From positions 282,501 to 346,500 of the forward strand of contig JADJAH010000001.1 in the NCBI GenBank assembly GCA_016704345.1: a stretch of DNA of 64,000 nt, in the 5' to 3' direction. The position numbers and the translations under genes were made by a program. A model generated the notes under the pieces. That model worked only from the letters and a program-made list of their open reading frames with translations, searched no databases and was not told the DNA's origin. Shown here in pieces: positions 50,089-59,726 of the stretch. Positions within the stretch are counted from its first letter, which is position 1. Every line of letters starts with the position of its first letter. This stretch comes from Ignavibacteria bacterium (GTDB lineage: Bacteria > Bacteroidota > Ignavibacteria > Tepidaquicellales > Tepidaquicellaceae).

Positions 50089-50694
50089 CTAAGCTGATTC
50101 TTTGATCATCTTGATCAGACTCATCAGCTCCGACTTCTCCGTGGGATTCATTCCGGCCGCAGGCTCGTCAAGCAAAAGCAGTTTCGGTGAAGTTGCGAGC
50201 GCTCTGATGATCTCCACTTTCCTTTGTTCTCCATACGGAAGCGATCTTGCATACTCATCGCCAACGTCTGCCAGTCCAAAAATTTCCAGCAGTTCATCCG
50301 TCCTCACGTCAAACTCCTTTTCTTCCTCACCAATCTTTCCGACATTAAGCACCGACTGAAAGAATCCGGCTTTAACACTCTTCACAAAAGATACTCTGAT
50401 GTTATCTCTTACGCTCAGACTCGAGAATAGTCTGATGTTCTGAAAAGTCCTGCTTATGCCAAGCTCCGCAACCTGATATGCCTTCAGAGGGATGACGGAT
50501 GTTCCGTTGAATAATACGTCACCTTCTGTCGGGTTATAAACTCCCGTAATGATATTGAAGACTGTTGTCTTGCCCGCACCGTTCGGGCCGATCATTCCCA
50601 CAAGTTCATTCTCACCGACAACTGCATCGAGCTTATCAACGCAAGTTAATCCTCCGAACTTCATTGTGCATTTATTTATCTCGAGCAGATTCAA
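50089..50694 (-). CDS. livG: Branched-chain amino acid ABC transporter ATPase LivG, C-terminus missing
   Basis: The partner ATPase: Walker A GPNGAGKTT, GISRTFQNIRLF, signature LPYGEQRK and Walker B LLLLDEPAAGMNP. After LMSLIKMIKE, where LivG normally continues for about 50 residues including the H-loop histidine, the sequence joins the start of livF near 50098-50103 and stops. So about 220 bases covering the livG end and livF start are lost. Start is TTG 50694, just after the livM stop. Without the H-loop LivG should not hydrolyse ATP normally. Confidence 0.88.
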   Translation of the reverse strand: MNLLEINKCTMKFGGLTCVDKLDAVVGENELVGMIGPNGAGKTTVFNIITGVYNPTEGDVLFNGTSVIPLKAYQVAELGISRTFQNIRLFSSLSVRDNIRVSFVKSVKAGFFQSVLNVGKIGEEEKEFDVRTDELLEIFGLADVGDEYARSLPYGEQRKVEIIRALATSPKLLLLDEPAAGMNPTEKSELMSLIKMIKESA

Positions 50695-50695
50695 T

Positions 50696-51721
50696 TTATG
50701 TGCGGCTTTTTCTTGTTCTTAATTTTACTCCGAATAATCCCTGCGGACGTGTAAGCATCATTATGATTAGAAGCAAAGCGTAGATGATCATTCTGTATTC
50801 GGCAACTCCTCTTAGAAGTTCAGGCAAAATTGTAAGAAGCACTGCTGCAATTATCACTCCAACAAGGCTTCCCATTCCTCCCAATATTACCATCACTACT
50901 ATTTCAACCGACTTCAAGAAATTAAAATCTTCCGGATTGATGTACAGATTGAAATGCGCATAAAGCGATCCGGCAATTCCTGCAAAGAAAGCACCGCTTA
51001 CAAAAGCGATCACCTTGAATTTGGTCGAGTTCACACCCATAGATTCTGCCGCAACTTCATCATCTTTCACGGCGAGAAATCCCCTGCCGTAAGTTGAGTT
51101 CATAAGATTAACGATGAAGAATATAATCACACCAACAAATAGATATGTCCAGAAGAAATCCGTAAACTTAGGTACAGCAAAGAAAGTATTTGGAACGTCT
51201 GACATATCCGCCGGGATCTGAGCGGTTTTCATTCCGTTATTGAAAATATACGCGCCTCTGAAACCCTGTGACGCTCCGACGACATCAAGACTCTGAATAA
51301 TGACTCTTATAATTTCCGCAAATCCAAGAGTTGTGATTGCAAGATAATCACCCCTTAACCTTAGAGAAGGCACACCGACAAGAATTCCGGCTAATGCAGC
51401 CGCAACTCCGGCAATTATCAGCAAAATCACAAATACAATTCCTTCACCCACTGCACCCATGCTAATGAGGCCTGAAAATTCCGGGGCAAAATAAGTTGAT
51501 ACCGCGGCGGACATATAAGCGCCGATTGCCATGAAGCCGGCATGTCCCAAAGAGAATTGTCCTGTATATCCGTTGATCAGGTTAAGGCTTGAAGCAAGAA
51601 TGATGTTGATTCCAATATAGATGATGATCGTATAATAATACGGATCAATATGAGGAGATAGAAAATTCAGCGCGAAGACTGCCACAACCGCGGCTAAGAA
51701 GATCAGCTTGTCTTTACTCAA
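50696..51721 (-). CDS. livM: Branched-chain amino acid ABC transporter permease LivM
   Basis: A 341-residue inner membrane permease with about nine hydrophobic helices. It shows the LivM signature GYTGQFSLGHAGFMAIGAY and the cytoplasmic coupling loop RGFLAVKDDEVAAESMGVN, then GMGSLVGVIIAAVLLTILPE. Start is TTG 51721. It is the first gene here; the second permease LivH and binding protein LivK are not in the window, since a tRNA gene lies directly upstream. Confidence 0.93.
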   Translation of the reverse strand: MSKDKLIFLAAVVAVFALNFLSPHIDPYYYTIIIYIGINIILASSLNLINGYTGQFSLGHAGFMAIGAYMSAAVSTYFAPEFSGLISMGAVGEGIVFVILLIIAGVAAALAGILVGVPSLRLRGDYLAITTLGFAEIIRVIIQSLDVVGASQGFRGAYIFNNGMKTAQIPADMSDVPNTFFAVPKFTDFFWTYLFVGVIIFFIVNLMNSTYGRGFLAVKDDEVAAESMGVNSTKFKVIAFVSGAFFAGIAGSLYAHFNLYINPEDFNFLKSVEIVVMVILGGMGSLVGVIIAAVLLTILPELLRGVAEYRMIIYALLLIIMMLTRPQGLFGVKLRTRKSRT

Positions 51722-51806
51722 GATAAGTCATGCACATTTTAAAATACATATAGCGGGAAACTGCCCCGAAATAAAGATATGTTGAGACAATTTTTTCTGA
51801 AGGTTG

Positions 51807-51880
51807 TGGGCGATTAAGGACTCGAACCTCAAACCCCCTCGGTGTAAGCGAGGTGCTCTAGCCAATTGAGCTAATCGCCC
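51807..51880 (-). tRNA. tRNA-Val (anticodon TAC)
   Basis: A 74-nt cloverleaf with acceptor stem GGGCGAT/ATCGCCC (discriminator A), D-arm GCTC/GAGC, anticodon loop CTTACAC (TAC) and T-loop TTCGAGT. CCA is not encoded. It lies upstream of livM on the same strand. Confidence 0.96.
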
Positions 51881-52117
51881 TTCACTTGGAAAAAGTGACT
51901 GCAAAATATGCTTTTACTATCTCAATTTCAAACCACAATTCAAAATTTCTGAAAAAAATTTATTGCACTCACAATGTGGCATCATATCTTCTCACACAAT
52001 GTGAGCGAAGTTTGATCAAACATCTGTACTTTACATCAGCAGCGTTAGAGGCAATATCCTATATCAAAAGGTACAGATCATTACAATCCAAAGTTCATCC
52101 AAACCTAATTTCGAAAC

Positions 52118-52195
52118 CTTATCTTTCAATTTTCAATTTTCAATTTTCCATTTTCCATTTTTATTTTCCATTTTCAATTTTCCATTTAATTTTCG
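52118..52195. repeat. TTTTCAA/TTTTCCA heptamer array
   Basis: About ten units of TTTTCAA, TTTTCCA and TTTTTATT-like variants with a 7-base period. Same unit type as 13612-13680. The rest of 51881-52273 contains a promoter candidate only. Confidence 0.8.
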
Positions 52196-52208
52196 AGAAT
52201 CTAATGCT

Positions 52209-52239
52209 TTGAAACTCTTAGCCATAAATTGTATATTTT
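52209..52239 (+). promoter_or_regulatory. Candidate promoter of lipoprotein-upp-rel series
   Basis: TTTG with TTG at 52209-52211, then 20 bases, then TATATTTT (52232-52239), one base off the TAnnTTTG box. It would place the start near 52245, about 30 bases before ATG 52274, which has an AAGGAT-type SD. Confidence 0.45.
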
Positions 52240-52273
52240 TCAAAATTTAACTACTGACTAAGAAAGGATATAA

Positions 52274-53320
52274 ATGCTAAGGAAACTTTCCGCTCCACTA
52301 ATACTAATTATCTTTACCGTTGCTTTAATAAGCTTTTCGGGATGTGATAAAAAAGAGACTGATAAAAAGGAAGCAAATGATTCAAAGGGTTCAGGTGAGA
52401 CATCTGAATTACTGAAGAAAGATGACAAAGGAACAAGAGTAAATCTGATTGTAAAGCCAAAGAAAGGTGATGTATTCAGATATAAGATCAATGCCAAAAC
52501 CTCTTCTTCCGAAAAAAGCCCGCTTACAGGAGACAAAGAAATGTCATCTGACCAGGATATTAATTATTTCTACACTGAAGAGGTCAATGATATTTCATCC
52601 GCCGGCATTGTCACATACAAGATTCGATTTGACAGTATAAACATAGTATCCGGTATCAAGTCCGCCGATTCATCCGTCAGCATGACTTACAATTCCAACA
52701 TAAAGGATTCATCATATACCAAGCCGGAATTTCTTCAATACAATGCCATAATGAGTGAAGAATTCTTCGTGAGGGTTTCTCCTCAGGGTGAGATCTCTGA
52801 CATTTACGGGCTGGAAACTGTCTATGAAAAGATCTTCAAGGGACTTGGCGATACACTTTCTCCGGAACAGAAGAACGAGTTGAAAGAATCATTCGGGCAG
52901 GAAGCCATCAAAGCTGTTCTTCAACAACAGTTCCAAATGTTTCCGCAAAATGAAGTATATAAAGACTCAACCTGGTCAAGATCTTATGAAACCCAGATCC
53001 TTATATTCCCGGTCAAAAATGTTTTGACTTACAAGATCTCAGACATCAAAGAGGACAAGGCAAGCACACTTCTTACTATTGATGCTGATCTTGCAGTTGA
53101 ATTTATGGAAAAGGAATTTAAGGATAAAGGTATGACATACAAAGCCGAAGAGATCAGCACGGGCGGTAGAGGAAAGATCATTTATGACATCACCAAAGGC
53201 TGTGTTGTCAACAAAGAAACATCAACAAACATTGACCTTGGACTTAAGCTTTCTGCCAGAGGACAATCAATCATGACTTCACAAAAAGTAAAGACTGAAC
53301 TGAAAGTACAACTTCTCTGA
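52274..53320 (+). CDS. Lipoprotein of unknown function
   Basis: A 348-residue protein with a lipoprotein signal (LIIFTVALISFSGC, Cys at residue 24), a Lys/Asp/Ser-rich linker and a beta-rich body (GDVFRYKINAKTSSS, SAGIVTYKIRFDSINIV, RGKIIYDITKGCVVNKETS). The pattern of repeated YK-type strands recalls DUF6263-like periplasmic proteins, but I cannot confirm that. It is followed after 22 bases by upp on the same strand. Confidence 0.75.
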   Translation: MLRKLSAPLILIIFTVALISFSGCDKKETDKKEANDSKGSGETSELLKKDDKGTRVNLIVKPKKGDVFRYKINAKTSSSEKSPLTGDKEMSSDQDINYFYTEEVNDISSAGIVTYKIRFDSINIVSGIKSADSSVSMTYNSNIKDSSYTKPEFLQYNAIMSEEFFVRVSPQGEISDIYGLETVYEKIFKGLGDTLSPEQKNELKESFGQEAIKAVLQQQFQMFPQNEVYKDSTWSRSYETQILIFPVKNVLTYKISDIKEDKASTLLTIDADLAVEFMEKEFKDKGMTYKAEEISTGGRGKIIYDITKGCVVNKETSTNIDLGLKLSARGQSIMTSQKVKTELKVQLL

Positions 53321-53342
53321 AACTGAAAATTCGAAAAAGCTT

Positions 53343-53987
53343 TTGAAAGGTCTTAAAATAGTTGAACATCCCGTTCTGAAGCACCATATGTCGGTGATCA
53401 GAGACAAGAGCACAAGCAAGCAGCAGTTCAAGTACTCTCTCGACATAATTTCACACATTCTTGCGCTGGAAGTTTTTGAAGATGCTACTCTTAAGAAAAT
53501 CAGTGTAGAGACTCCCTTTGAAACAATTAAAGGAAGCGCTCTGAAAGAAAGAATTGTTCTTCTGCCTATTTTGCGTGCGGGACTTGGATTGCTTGAGGGT
53601 TTTATCTATTTTGTACCGGACGCAAGCATTGGGCATGTCGGCGTTTACAGGGATGAAAAAACCCTTAAGCCGGTTCCCTATTATTTTCGCTTTCCAAAAT
53701 TTGTTAAAGGCGAAGACATGATTGTAGTAATACTTGACCCTATGATAGCAACAGGCGGAAGCTCGATTTATGTGATCAACAAATTAATTGAAATGGGCAT
53801 TAAGAAAATTCGGCTCGCATCTGTAATTGCGGCACCGGAAGGTGTCAAGATGATCATGGAAAGCATCAAGCCGGTTCATTTGAAGAAGATTGAAATGTTC
53901 ACGTGTTGTCTTGATGATTGCCTTAATGACAGAGGATTTATTCTCCCCGGACTTGGTGATGCCGGTGACCGGCTTTATGGAACCTGA
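53343..53987 (+). CDS. upp: Uracil phosphoribosyltransferase
   Basis: Salvages uracil to UMP with PRPP. It shows LKHHMSVIRDKSTS, LPILRAGLGLLEGF and the PRPP loop DPMIATGGSS, and ends in FILPGLGDAGDRLYGT, the classic family C-terminus. 214 residues. The start is TTG 53343, as no ATG lies at the right place. It is between a lipoprotein and the stringent-response gene. Confidence 0.95.
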   Translation: MKGLKIVEHPVLKHHMSVIRDKSTSKQQFKYSLDIISHILALEVFEDATLKKISVETPFETIKGSALKERIVLLPILRAGLGLLEGFIYFVPDASIGHVGVYRDEKTLKPVPYYFRFPKFVKGEDMIVVILDPMIATGGSSIYVINKLIEMGIKKIRLASVIAAPEGVKMIMESIKPVHLKKIEMFTCCLDDCLNDRGFILPGLGDAGDRLYGT

Positions 53988-54056
53988 CGACAGAATTCAA
54001 GAGTTTAGATATCACGCAACAAAGAGGAACAATTCAGTTTCTCAGTGTTAACAAAA

Positions 54057-56279
54057 ATGTTCAGCACATTTTATAAAAAGAAGCTTGACGAGCTGCTGTA
54101 CCACTGCCACAGGAATCTTCCTGCAGGACTCGCAAACGACAAGCTTATCTCACAGGCATTCAAATTCGCTTACGAAGCGCACAAGAACGACAAGCGCGCA
54201 TCGGGTGAGCCTTTCATTACACATCCTTACGACGTTGCATTAATTCTCGCTAAAGAAATTCCGCTCGATTCCGTATCAATAGCATCGGCATTGCTGCATG
54301 ATGTTGTTGAAGATACTAAGTTCACATTTAAAGATATCAAAGCAGAATTCGGGAATGAGATAGCAGAAATAGTTGACGGCGCTACAAAGATAGAAGGTAT
54401 GTTTGAGAATTATGAGATGAAGCAGGTGGAGTCATATAAGAAAATGCTTCTTTCAATGACTTCGGACATCAGGGTTATTCTCATAAAGTTTGCAGACCGG
54501 CTTCACAATCTAAGAACGCTTGAGTTTCTTTCTACAACAAAGCAAATGAGACTTGCTCAGGAAACTCTCGAGATATATGCCCCGCTGGCACACCGATTCG
54601 GACTCTCAAACATAAAGACTGAACTCGAAGATCTTTCGTTCAAATATCTTGAAAGAAAATCGTACGATGATATTGCAAAAAGACTCAAGCAGAAGAAACG
54701 AGAGCGGGAGAAATTCATTAAAGGATTCATCGAACCGTTAAGACAACGACTGACAGAGCAGGGATTCAAATTTGAGATCTCCGGAAGAGCTAAGCATTTG
54801 TACAGCATTTACAAGAAACTTGTCAGCAGAAATAAGACTTTCGATGAGATCTACGATCTTTTTGCAGTTAGGATAATCCTCGACACCACTAACAAGAATG
54901 ATTGCTTCACTGTCTACGGAATCTGTTCCGAGGTTTACATCCCCGTCCCTGAGAGATTCAAGGATTACATTTCTCTTGCAAAGCAAAATGGCTATCAGTC
55001 CATTCACACTACACTTGTTAGTAAAGAAGGAAGAATGGTGGAAGTTCAGATCAGAACGAAGGAAATGCATGAAGTTGCAGAAAAAGGAATTGCTGCACAT
55101 TGGAAATACAAAGAGAATACTAATCAGCATGATGCTAATCTTGAGAACTGGATGAAGCTTGTCAGAGAAAGTGTTGAGAGTGTCTCGAAGGAAGATACTT
55201 CCAAGCAGGTACTCGATAGCTTCAAACTGAATCTTTATCAGGATGAGATCTATTGCTTCACTCCAAAAGGCGAACTCAAAGTTCTTCCGTCAGGTGCAAC
55301 TGCTGTTGACTTTGCATTTGAGATACATACTCAGATTGGTCTACGCTGCATCGGAGCAAAAGTTAACGGTAAGATCGTCAGTCTTGATTCTCCTTTAAGA
55401 AGCGGTGATCAGATAGAAATACTTACGTCAAAGAATCAAACGCCTAAACTTGATTGGGAAAAATTTGTAGTCACTCATAAGGCGAAGACCGACATAAAGA
55501 AGTTCTTCAACACCGAGAGGCGGAATCTGATCAGCAAAGGAAAAGAGATATGGGAGAGAAAAGCAAAGAAGCATAAGATACATGCTTCGGACGAGAGTCT
55601 GTCTAGAGTTGTACATAAATTTAAATACAAAGATACCGGGCAATTCTTCTTCACGCTTGCTCAGAATGAAAGTGCTGCGGCGGAAATAATTGATGTGTTA
55701 ACAGACAAGATCAAGCTTCAGTCGCTGGAGCAAAAACCGACTGAAGAAGAAATGAAGCCTGTTGATAATCTGGCTTCAAATTTCAACAGATACGTTGATG
55801 ATGCGAGGAATTCAACAGAAGGCATTGTACTTGGGAACGGTTCATCACAGAATATGAGCGGCCTTAAATTTGATTTTGCAAAATGCTGCAACCCTATACC
55901 TGGCGATGATGTGATCGGATTTGTAAGTCAGGAGAAAGGTGTTCGGATCCATAGGAAAACGTGCAAGAACATTCTCAATCTATTCCTCAAGGAACCGGAG
56001 AGAATCATCCAGATCAAATGGAGCGATAAGGGAGTCGGAGAATATACCGGAGGTATAAAGATCATTGGCGAAGACAGACCGGGAATTCTTAACGAGATCA
56101 CAAAGACGATTTCAAAAAATTTCAACTCAAACATTAAGAGCGTTGACATAAAAACCAGAAGCTCTATGTTTGAAGGAACATTGATATTAAGCATTCAGAA
56201 TCTCAAGCAGCTAAATCAGATAATCGAAAAAATTAACAACCAGGAAGGAGTCTTCAGTGTTACGAGATATGAACATTAA
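54057..56279 (+). CDS. rel: Bifunctional (p)ppGpp synthetase/hydrolase, RelA/SpoT family
   Basis: Makes and degrades the alarmone (p)ppGpp. The N-terminal HD hydrolase domain is complete (ALLHDVVEDT and IKFADRLHNLRTL), so hydrolysis is expected. The synthetase domain shows YDLFAVRIIL, RFKDYI, NGYQSIHTT and VEVQIRTKEMH. Then TGS (LPSGATAVDFAFEIHT, residues 415-475), a conserved-cysteine region (FAKCCNPIPGDDVIGF) and a C-terminal ACT domain (IIGEDRPGILNEI). 740 residues from ATG 54057; a GTG at 54045 adds four. It overlaps the next gene by 11 bases. Confidence 0.95.
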   Translation: MFSTFYKKKLDELLYHCHRNLPAGLANDKLISQAFKFAYEAHKNDKRASGEPFITHPYDVALILAKEIPLDSVSIASALLHDVVEDTKFTFKDIKAEFGNEIAEIVDGATKIEGMFENYEMKQVESYKKMLLSMTSDIRVILIKFADRLHNLRTLEFLSTTKQMRLAQETLEIYAPLAHRFGLSNIKTELEDLSFKYLERKSYDDIAKRLKQKKREREKFIKGFIEPLRQRLTEQGFKFEISGRAKHLYSIYKKLVSRNKTFDEIYDLFAVRIILDTTNKNDCFTVYGICSEVYIPVPERFKDYISLAKQNGYQSIHTTLVSKEGRMVEVQIRTKEMHEVAEKGIAAHWKYKENTNQHDANLENWMKLVRESVESVSKEDTSKQVLDSFKLNLYQDEIYCFTPKGELKVLPSGATAVDFAFEIHTQIGLRCIGAKVNGKIVSLDSPLRSGDQIEILTSKNQTPKLDWEKFVVTHKAKTDIKKFFNTERRNLISKGKEIWERKAKKHKIHASDESLSRVVHKFKYKDTGQFFFTLAQNESAAAEIIDVLTDKIKLQSLEQKPTEEEMKPVDNLASNFNRYVDDARNSTEGIVLGNGSSQNMSGLKFDFAKCCNPIPGDDVIGFVSQEKGVRIHRKTCKNILNLFLKEPERIIQIKWSDKGVGEYTGGIKIIGEDRPGILNEITKTISKNFNSNIKSVDIKTRSSMFEGTLILSIQNLKQLNQIIEKINNQEGVFSVTRYEH

Positions 56280-57333
56280 ACATATACTAATGTTTTTTCT
56301 TGCGGTCATTTTTACTTTCGGATTTTTCGCAAGTCCGGTTATTAATCAAACCTCCGGTGACGGATTGATACTGCCGGAAGAGACACATCTTGCAAACATG
56401 CAGCAACTCACTTTCGGAGGAGAGAATGCCGAATGTTATTTTTCATTCGACGGAAAGCAGTTCATATTTCAGTCAACAAGAAAGCCTTTTGAATGTGATC
56501 AGATCTTTACAATGAACACAGACGGTACTGAGCAGAAATTAGTGAGTACCGGCAATGGCAGAACTACTTGTGCATATTTTCTTCCCGGCGACAAGAGGAT
56601 CATTTATGCTTCCACTCACGCTTCATCGGTTGATTGTCCTCCAAAACCGGATTTCTCAAAGGGTTATGTATGGGCACTTTTCCCAAGCTTCGAGATCTAT
56701 GCTGCTGATGCTGACGGATCGAATGCAACTATAATTGCCGGCGGAAACGGTTATGACGCCGAAGCAACCGTCTCGCCTGTTGGAGACAGAATTGTTTTTA
56801 CTTCTACACGAAACGGTGACATTGATATTTACTCTATGAACATAGATGGAAGTGATGTGAAACAACTTACTGATGAAATCGGATACGATGGCGGTCCATT
56901 CTATTCATATGATGGAAAAAAGATTGTTTACAGACGAAATACTTTTAAAGATGAAAAGGAAATAGCCAACTATAAAGAACTTCTGGCACAGGATCTTATC
57001 AGGCCTTCCAAACTTGACATATGGACAATGGATGCTGACGGAAGCAACAAGACACAAGTGACAAACAACAATGCTGCAAACTTCGCACCGTATTGGTTTC
57101 CTGACGGGAAGAGAATTCTATTTTGTTCAAACGTTAGCGATCCGGGAGGAAGAAATTTTGACATCTACATGATCAAGACAGACGGCACAGGACTCGAGAG
57201 AATTACATATTATGGTGAGTTTGACGGCTTTCCCATGTTTTCTCCGGACGGCAAGAAACTTGTGATCTGTTCAAACAGGAATAACGCAGAAGTGGGTGAG
57301 ACGAATGCTTTTATCTGCGACTGGGTGGACTAA
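56269..57333 (+). CDS. Exported TolB-like beta-propeller protein (PD40 repeats)
   Basis: A 354-residue exported protein: an N-terminal hydrophobic signal (HILMFFLAVIFTFGFFA), then PD40/WD40-like repeats with the typical NTDGTEQKL, SPVGDRIVFTSTRNGD, NIDGSDVKQLT, YDGKKIVYRR, DADGSNKTQVT, FPDGKRILFCS and SPDGKKLVICS units. Such propellers bind proteins in the periplasm or at the surface. No Pal or Tol genes are nearby, so this need not be TolB itself. ATG 56269 lies inside the end of rel. Confidence 0.85.
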   Translation: MNIKHILMFFLAVIFTFGFFASPVINQTSGDGLILPEETHLANMQQLTFGGENAECYFSFDGKQFIFQSTRKPFECDQIFTMNTDGTEQKLVSTGNGRTTCAYFLPGDKRIIYASTHASSVDCPPKPDFSKGYVWALFPSFEIYAADADGSNATIIAGGNGYDAEATVSPVGDRIVFTSTRNGDIDIYSMNIDGSDVKQLTDEIGYDGGPFYSYDGKKIVYRRNTFKDEKEIANYKELLAQDLIRPSKLDIWTMDADGSNKTQVTNNNAANFAPYWFPDGKRILFCSNVSDPGGRNFDIYMIKTDGTGLERITYYGEFDGFPMFSPDGKKLVICSNRNNAEVGETNAFICDWVD

Positions 57334-57695
57334 CTTTCTTCACACGAAACAACTGCACAAGCATATTCTTCAGTATGTGATATACTTATTTCGTAGCGCA
57401 ACTCTGAATAAGAATTTTCTTTGAGATGAACTATAAATGGTTTACCTTTTTCGTCATTGAGAACTTCGATATCTTTCCATGAAAATTCTTTACCTACTCC
57501 AGTTCCTATTGCTTTAGAGTAAGCTTCTTTTGATGCAAACCTACCCGCAAAGTGAAGCTCGGGCTTCGAGAATTTTCTGCAGTACGCAATTTCATTATCA
57601 GTCAGTATTCTTTGAAAAAATCTGTCACCATATTTTTCCATAAGTTCTCTGATCCTCTTCACTTGTATTATGTCAATCCCAATTCCCTTCTTCAC
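57330..57695 (-). CDS. acpS: Holo-[acyl-carrier-protein] synthase
   Basis: Transfers phosphopantetheine from CoA to acyl carrier protein. 121 residues with GIGIDIIQVKRIRE at the start, the FAGRFASKEAYSKAIG block and a C-terminal SISHTEEYACAVV, all family signatures. The start is GTG 57695, overlapping the HAD stop as GTGTGA. It converges with the propeller gene, the two stops overlapping by four bases. Confidence 0.94.
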   Translation of the reverse strand: MKKGIGIDIIQVKRIRELMEKYGDRFFQRILTDNEIAYCRKFSKPELHFAGRFASKEAYSKAIGTGVGKEFSWKDIEVLNDEKGKPFIVHLKENSYSELRYEISISHTEEYACAVVSCEES

Positions 57696-58381
57696 ACAGT
57701 CGCTTTGTTTTCTTTCTTTACAATATCTATCAGTTCAGTGATTGAGTTTATGTCATAATCAGATCCCGGATTTTTTGTATCGAAAGTATCTCCGTATCTT
57801 GCAAATACTGTCTTCATGCCGACTGCTTTTGCGCCGACCATATCCCGCTCCGCCCAATCACCTATCATCAGACATTCTTCGGGCTTAAGCCCGAGTTGTT
57901 CGAGTGCCATATTGAATGGAACCGGAGACGGTTTGCGTTCCCGGGTTTCATCATACGTTATTACCGCATCAAACATATGCTGAAAGTTAATGTAAGACAG
58001 TCTCAGCCAAGCTTCCTTTGACGGAGCATCGGAAACAACTGCCAGTTTGAGTCCCATCTTTATGAGTTCAATGAGTGTAGGAAACACTCCGGGATAAGGC
58101 TTGAGCGCCGCCTCTCTGGCTTTTCTGTAAGCGACAATTCCTGCAGAGATGATCTTGTAATCTACTTTGCCAAGAACTTCCTCAAGCAAATGATCAAACA
58201 CCTGCTGATATTCAATTCCCTCTGCATCATAGATCTTGTTGATCAAATCTTTTATCTCCCCTGGTGTTAGATTTAATCCCGCGTCAGTCATTGCAACTGC
58301 TGCAGCATCTACTGCCGCGCGTTTAAGAAGCATAAAATCCACCATGGTGTTGTCGAGGTCGAATATGATGGCTTTAATCAA
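57692..58381 (-). CDS. HAD-superfamily hydrolase
   Basis: A 229-residue phosphatase-like protein. HAD motif I is IIFDLDNTMVDF (nucleophile Asp in DLD), motif II is AVVSDAPS, then KPSPVPF (motif III Lys) and MIGDWAERDMVGAK (motif IV). The cap helices are of the type in YjjG or phosphoglycolate phosphatase relatives. Start is TTG 58381, overlapping the fur stop as TTGA. Substrate unknown. Confidence 0.88.
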   Translation of the reverse strand: MIKAIIFDLDNTMVDFMLLKRAAVDAAAVAMTDAGLNLTPGEIKDLINKIYDAEGIEYQQVFDHLLEEVLGKVDYKIISAGIVAYRKAREAALKPYPGVFPTLIELIKMGLKLAVVSDAPSKEAWLRLSYINFQHMFDAVITYDETRERKPSPVPFNMALEQLGLKPEECLMIGDWAERDMVGAKAVGMKTVFARYGDTFDTKNPGSDYDINSITELIDIVKKENKATV

Positions 58382-58848
58382 ACTGTTTTCCTCTGCTTGG
58401 AAGTTATAGAATTAACTCTGCAAGATTCGCAGACACCAAAGAATTCAAGTGAGTGTGAAAGATCTGTGTAACCCTTTTGCGCAAGCATTTTTTCCAGCTC
58501 GCCAAGGATGCATGCTTCGACATTCTCAATTCTGCCGCAAGTGCGGCAGACAACATGATGATGATGGTGCCTGTCAAATATAAGCTCGTAGCGCATAAAG
58601 TCATCCTTGAAATCGATCTGAGAAACTATCTTCAGATCAGCAAAAAGATTCAACGTCCTGTAAACGGTTGCAAGATCTGTTTTTGAATTCTTCATTTGTG
58701 AATGGATCTCTGAAATGGTAAGCGGATTTTTGCTTGACTTGAGGATTGACAAAATCTCAAGACGCGGCGCGGTGATCCTTTGTGAATGAGAGTTCAGTAT
58801 CAGTTTGAACTCCTCTTTTTCAAAATCTATGTCACTCTTTGCTTTCAA
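58378..58848 (-). CDS. Fur-family metal or peroxide-responsive regulator
   Basis: A 156-residue repressor. The winged helix ([27 protein letters not shown]) is followed by the metal site [17 protein letters not shown] and a second CESC pair at the end, which makes a structural zinc site (two CxxC). This could be Fur, PerR or Zur; the sequence alone does not decide. Start is TTG 58848, overlapping the dehydrogenase stop. No obvious operator is seen at this site, as it is internal to an operon. Confidence 0.9.
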   Translation of the reverse strand: MKAKSDIDFEKEEFKLILNSHSQRITAPRLEILSILKSSKNPLTISEIHSQMKNSKTDLATVYRTLNLFADLKIVSQIDFKDDFMRYELIFDRHHHHHVVCRTCGRIENVEACILGELEKMLAQKGYTDLSHSLEFFGVCESCRVNSITSKQRKTV

Positions 58849-59723
58849 TGACTTTCGCCCCCGTATTTGTAAAATCCTCTTCCTGTTTTTCTGCCCAGCG
58901 TACCGGAATCAACCATCTTCTTCTGAATGAAACTCGGCCTGTACTTCGGATCATTGAAGAAGGCATCATACACGGATTTTGTCACGGAGAAGTTCACATC
59001 AATTCCGATCAGATCCATCAGCTCAAACGGTCCCATTGCAAAAGAGCCGCATGACTTCATCACCTTATCTATCGTTTCATGATTAGCAGAACCTTCAGCA
59101 AGAATTTTCAGCGCTTCGCCATAGAACGGCCGCGCGATCCTGTTGACAATAAATGCCGGTGTATCTTTTGCAACGACCGGAACCTTTCCCATCTTCTTTG
59201 ATATCTCCCTGATCAGATTAATTGTTTCCTCGGAAGTTAAATCACCGGCTACAATCTCTACAAGCTTCATAATGTTTGCAGGATTGAAGAAGTGCATTCC
59301 TGCAACCCGCGACCTGTCTTTTCTTACATGTGATGCTATCGCTGTAACAGATAGCGATGAAGTATTGGAAGTCAGGATAGTATCTTCCCGGCAGATATGA
59401 TCCAGTTTTGTGAACAGATCAGCTTTGAGTTTCATGTCTTCCAAAGCAGCTTCAATGACAAGGTCAGACTCAGCCAGTGATTCAAAATTCTCGTCGAGAT
59501 GAATGTTAGCCAGAACAGCTTTCATTTTTTCTTCTGTCATCTTACCTTTTTGAACTGCCTTACCAAGATCCTGTTCTATGTGAACTTTCGATCGGTTGAG
59601 AATCTCTTTGCTGATGTCATTTAATATTGTCTTATAACCCGCGGATGCCGAGCTGATTGCTATTCCGCGGCCCATTGTTCCGGAGCCTATTATTCCAATG
59701 GTTTTTATGCTGTCAATTGTCAT
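58845..59723 (-). CDS. 3-hydroxybutyryl-CoA / 3-hydroxyacyl-CoA dehydrogenase
   Basis: NAD(P)-dependent enzyme of fatty acid or butanoyl-CoA metabolism. Rossmann motif [15 protein letters not shown], then [36 protein letters not shown] (catalytic His) and [13 protein letters not shown]. 292 residues from ATG 59723, the usual Hbd/PaaH length. It is the first gene of the minus-strand group with fur, HAD and acpS, all overlapped by four bases. Confidence 0.92.
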   Translation of the reverse strand: MTIDSIKTIGIIGSGTMGRGIAISSASAGYKTILNDISKEILNRSKVHIEQDLGKAVQKGKMTEEKMKAVLANIHLDENFESLAESDLVIEAALEDMKLKADLFTKLDHICREDTILTSNTSSLSVTAIASHVRKDRSRVAGMHFFNPANIMKLVEIVAGDLTSEETINLIREISKKMGKVPVVAKDTPAFIVNRIARPFYGEALKILAEGSANHETIDKVMKSCGSFAMGPFELMDLIGIDVNFSVTKSVYDAFFNDPKYRPSFIQKKMVDSGTLGRKTGRGFYKYGGESH

Positions 59724-59726
59724 GTG

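Noticed and set aside
54738..55130. Minus-strand frame inside rel
   Set aside because: Antisense to the conserved synthetase domain.
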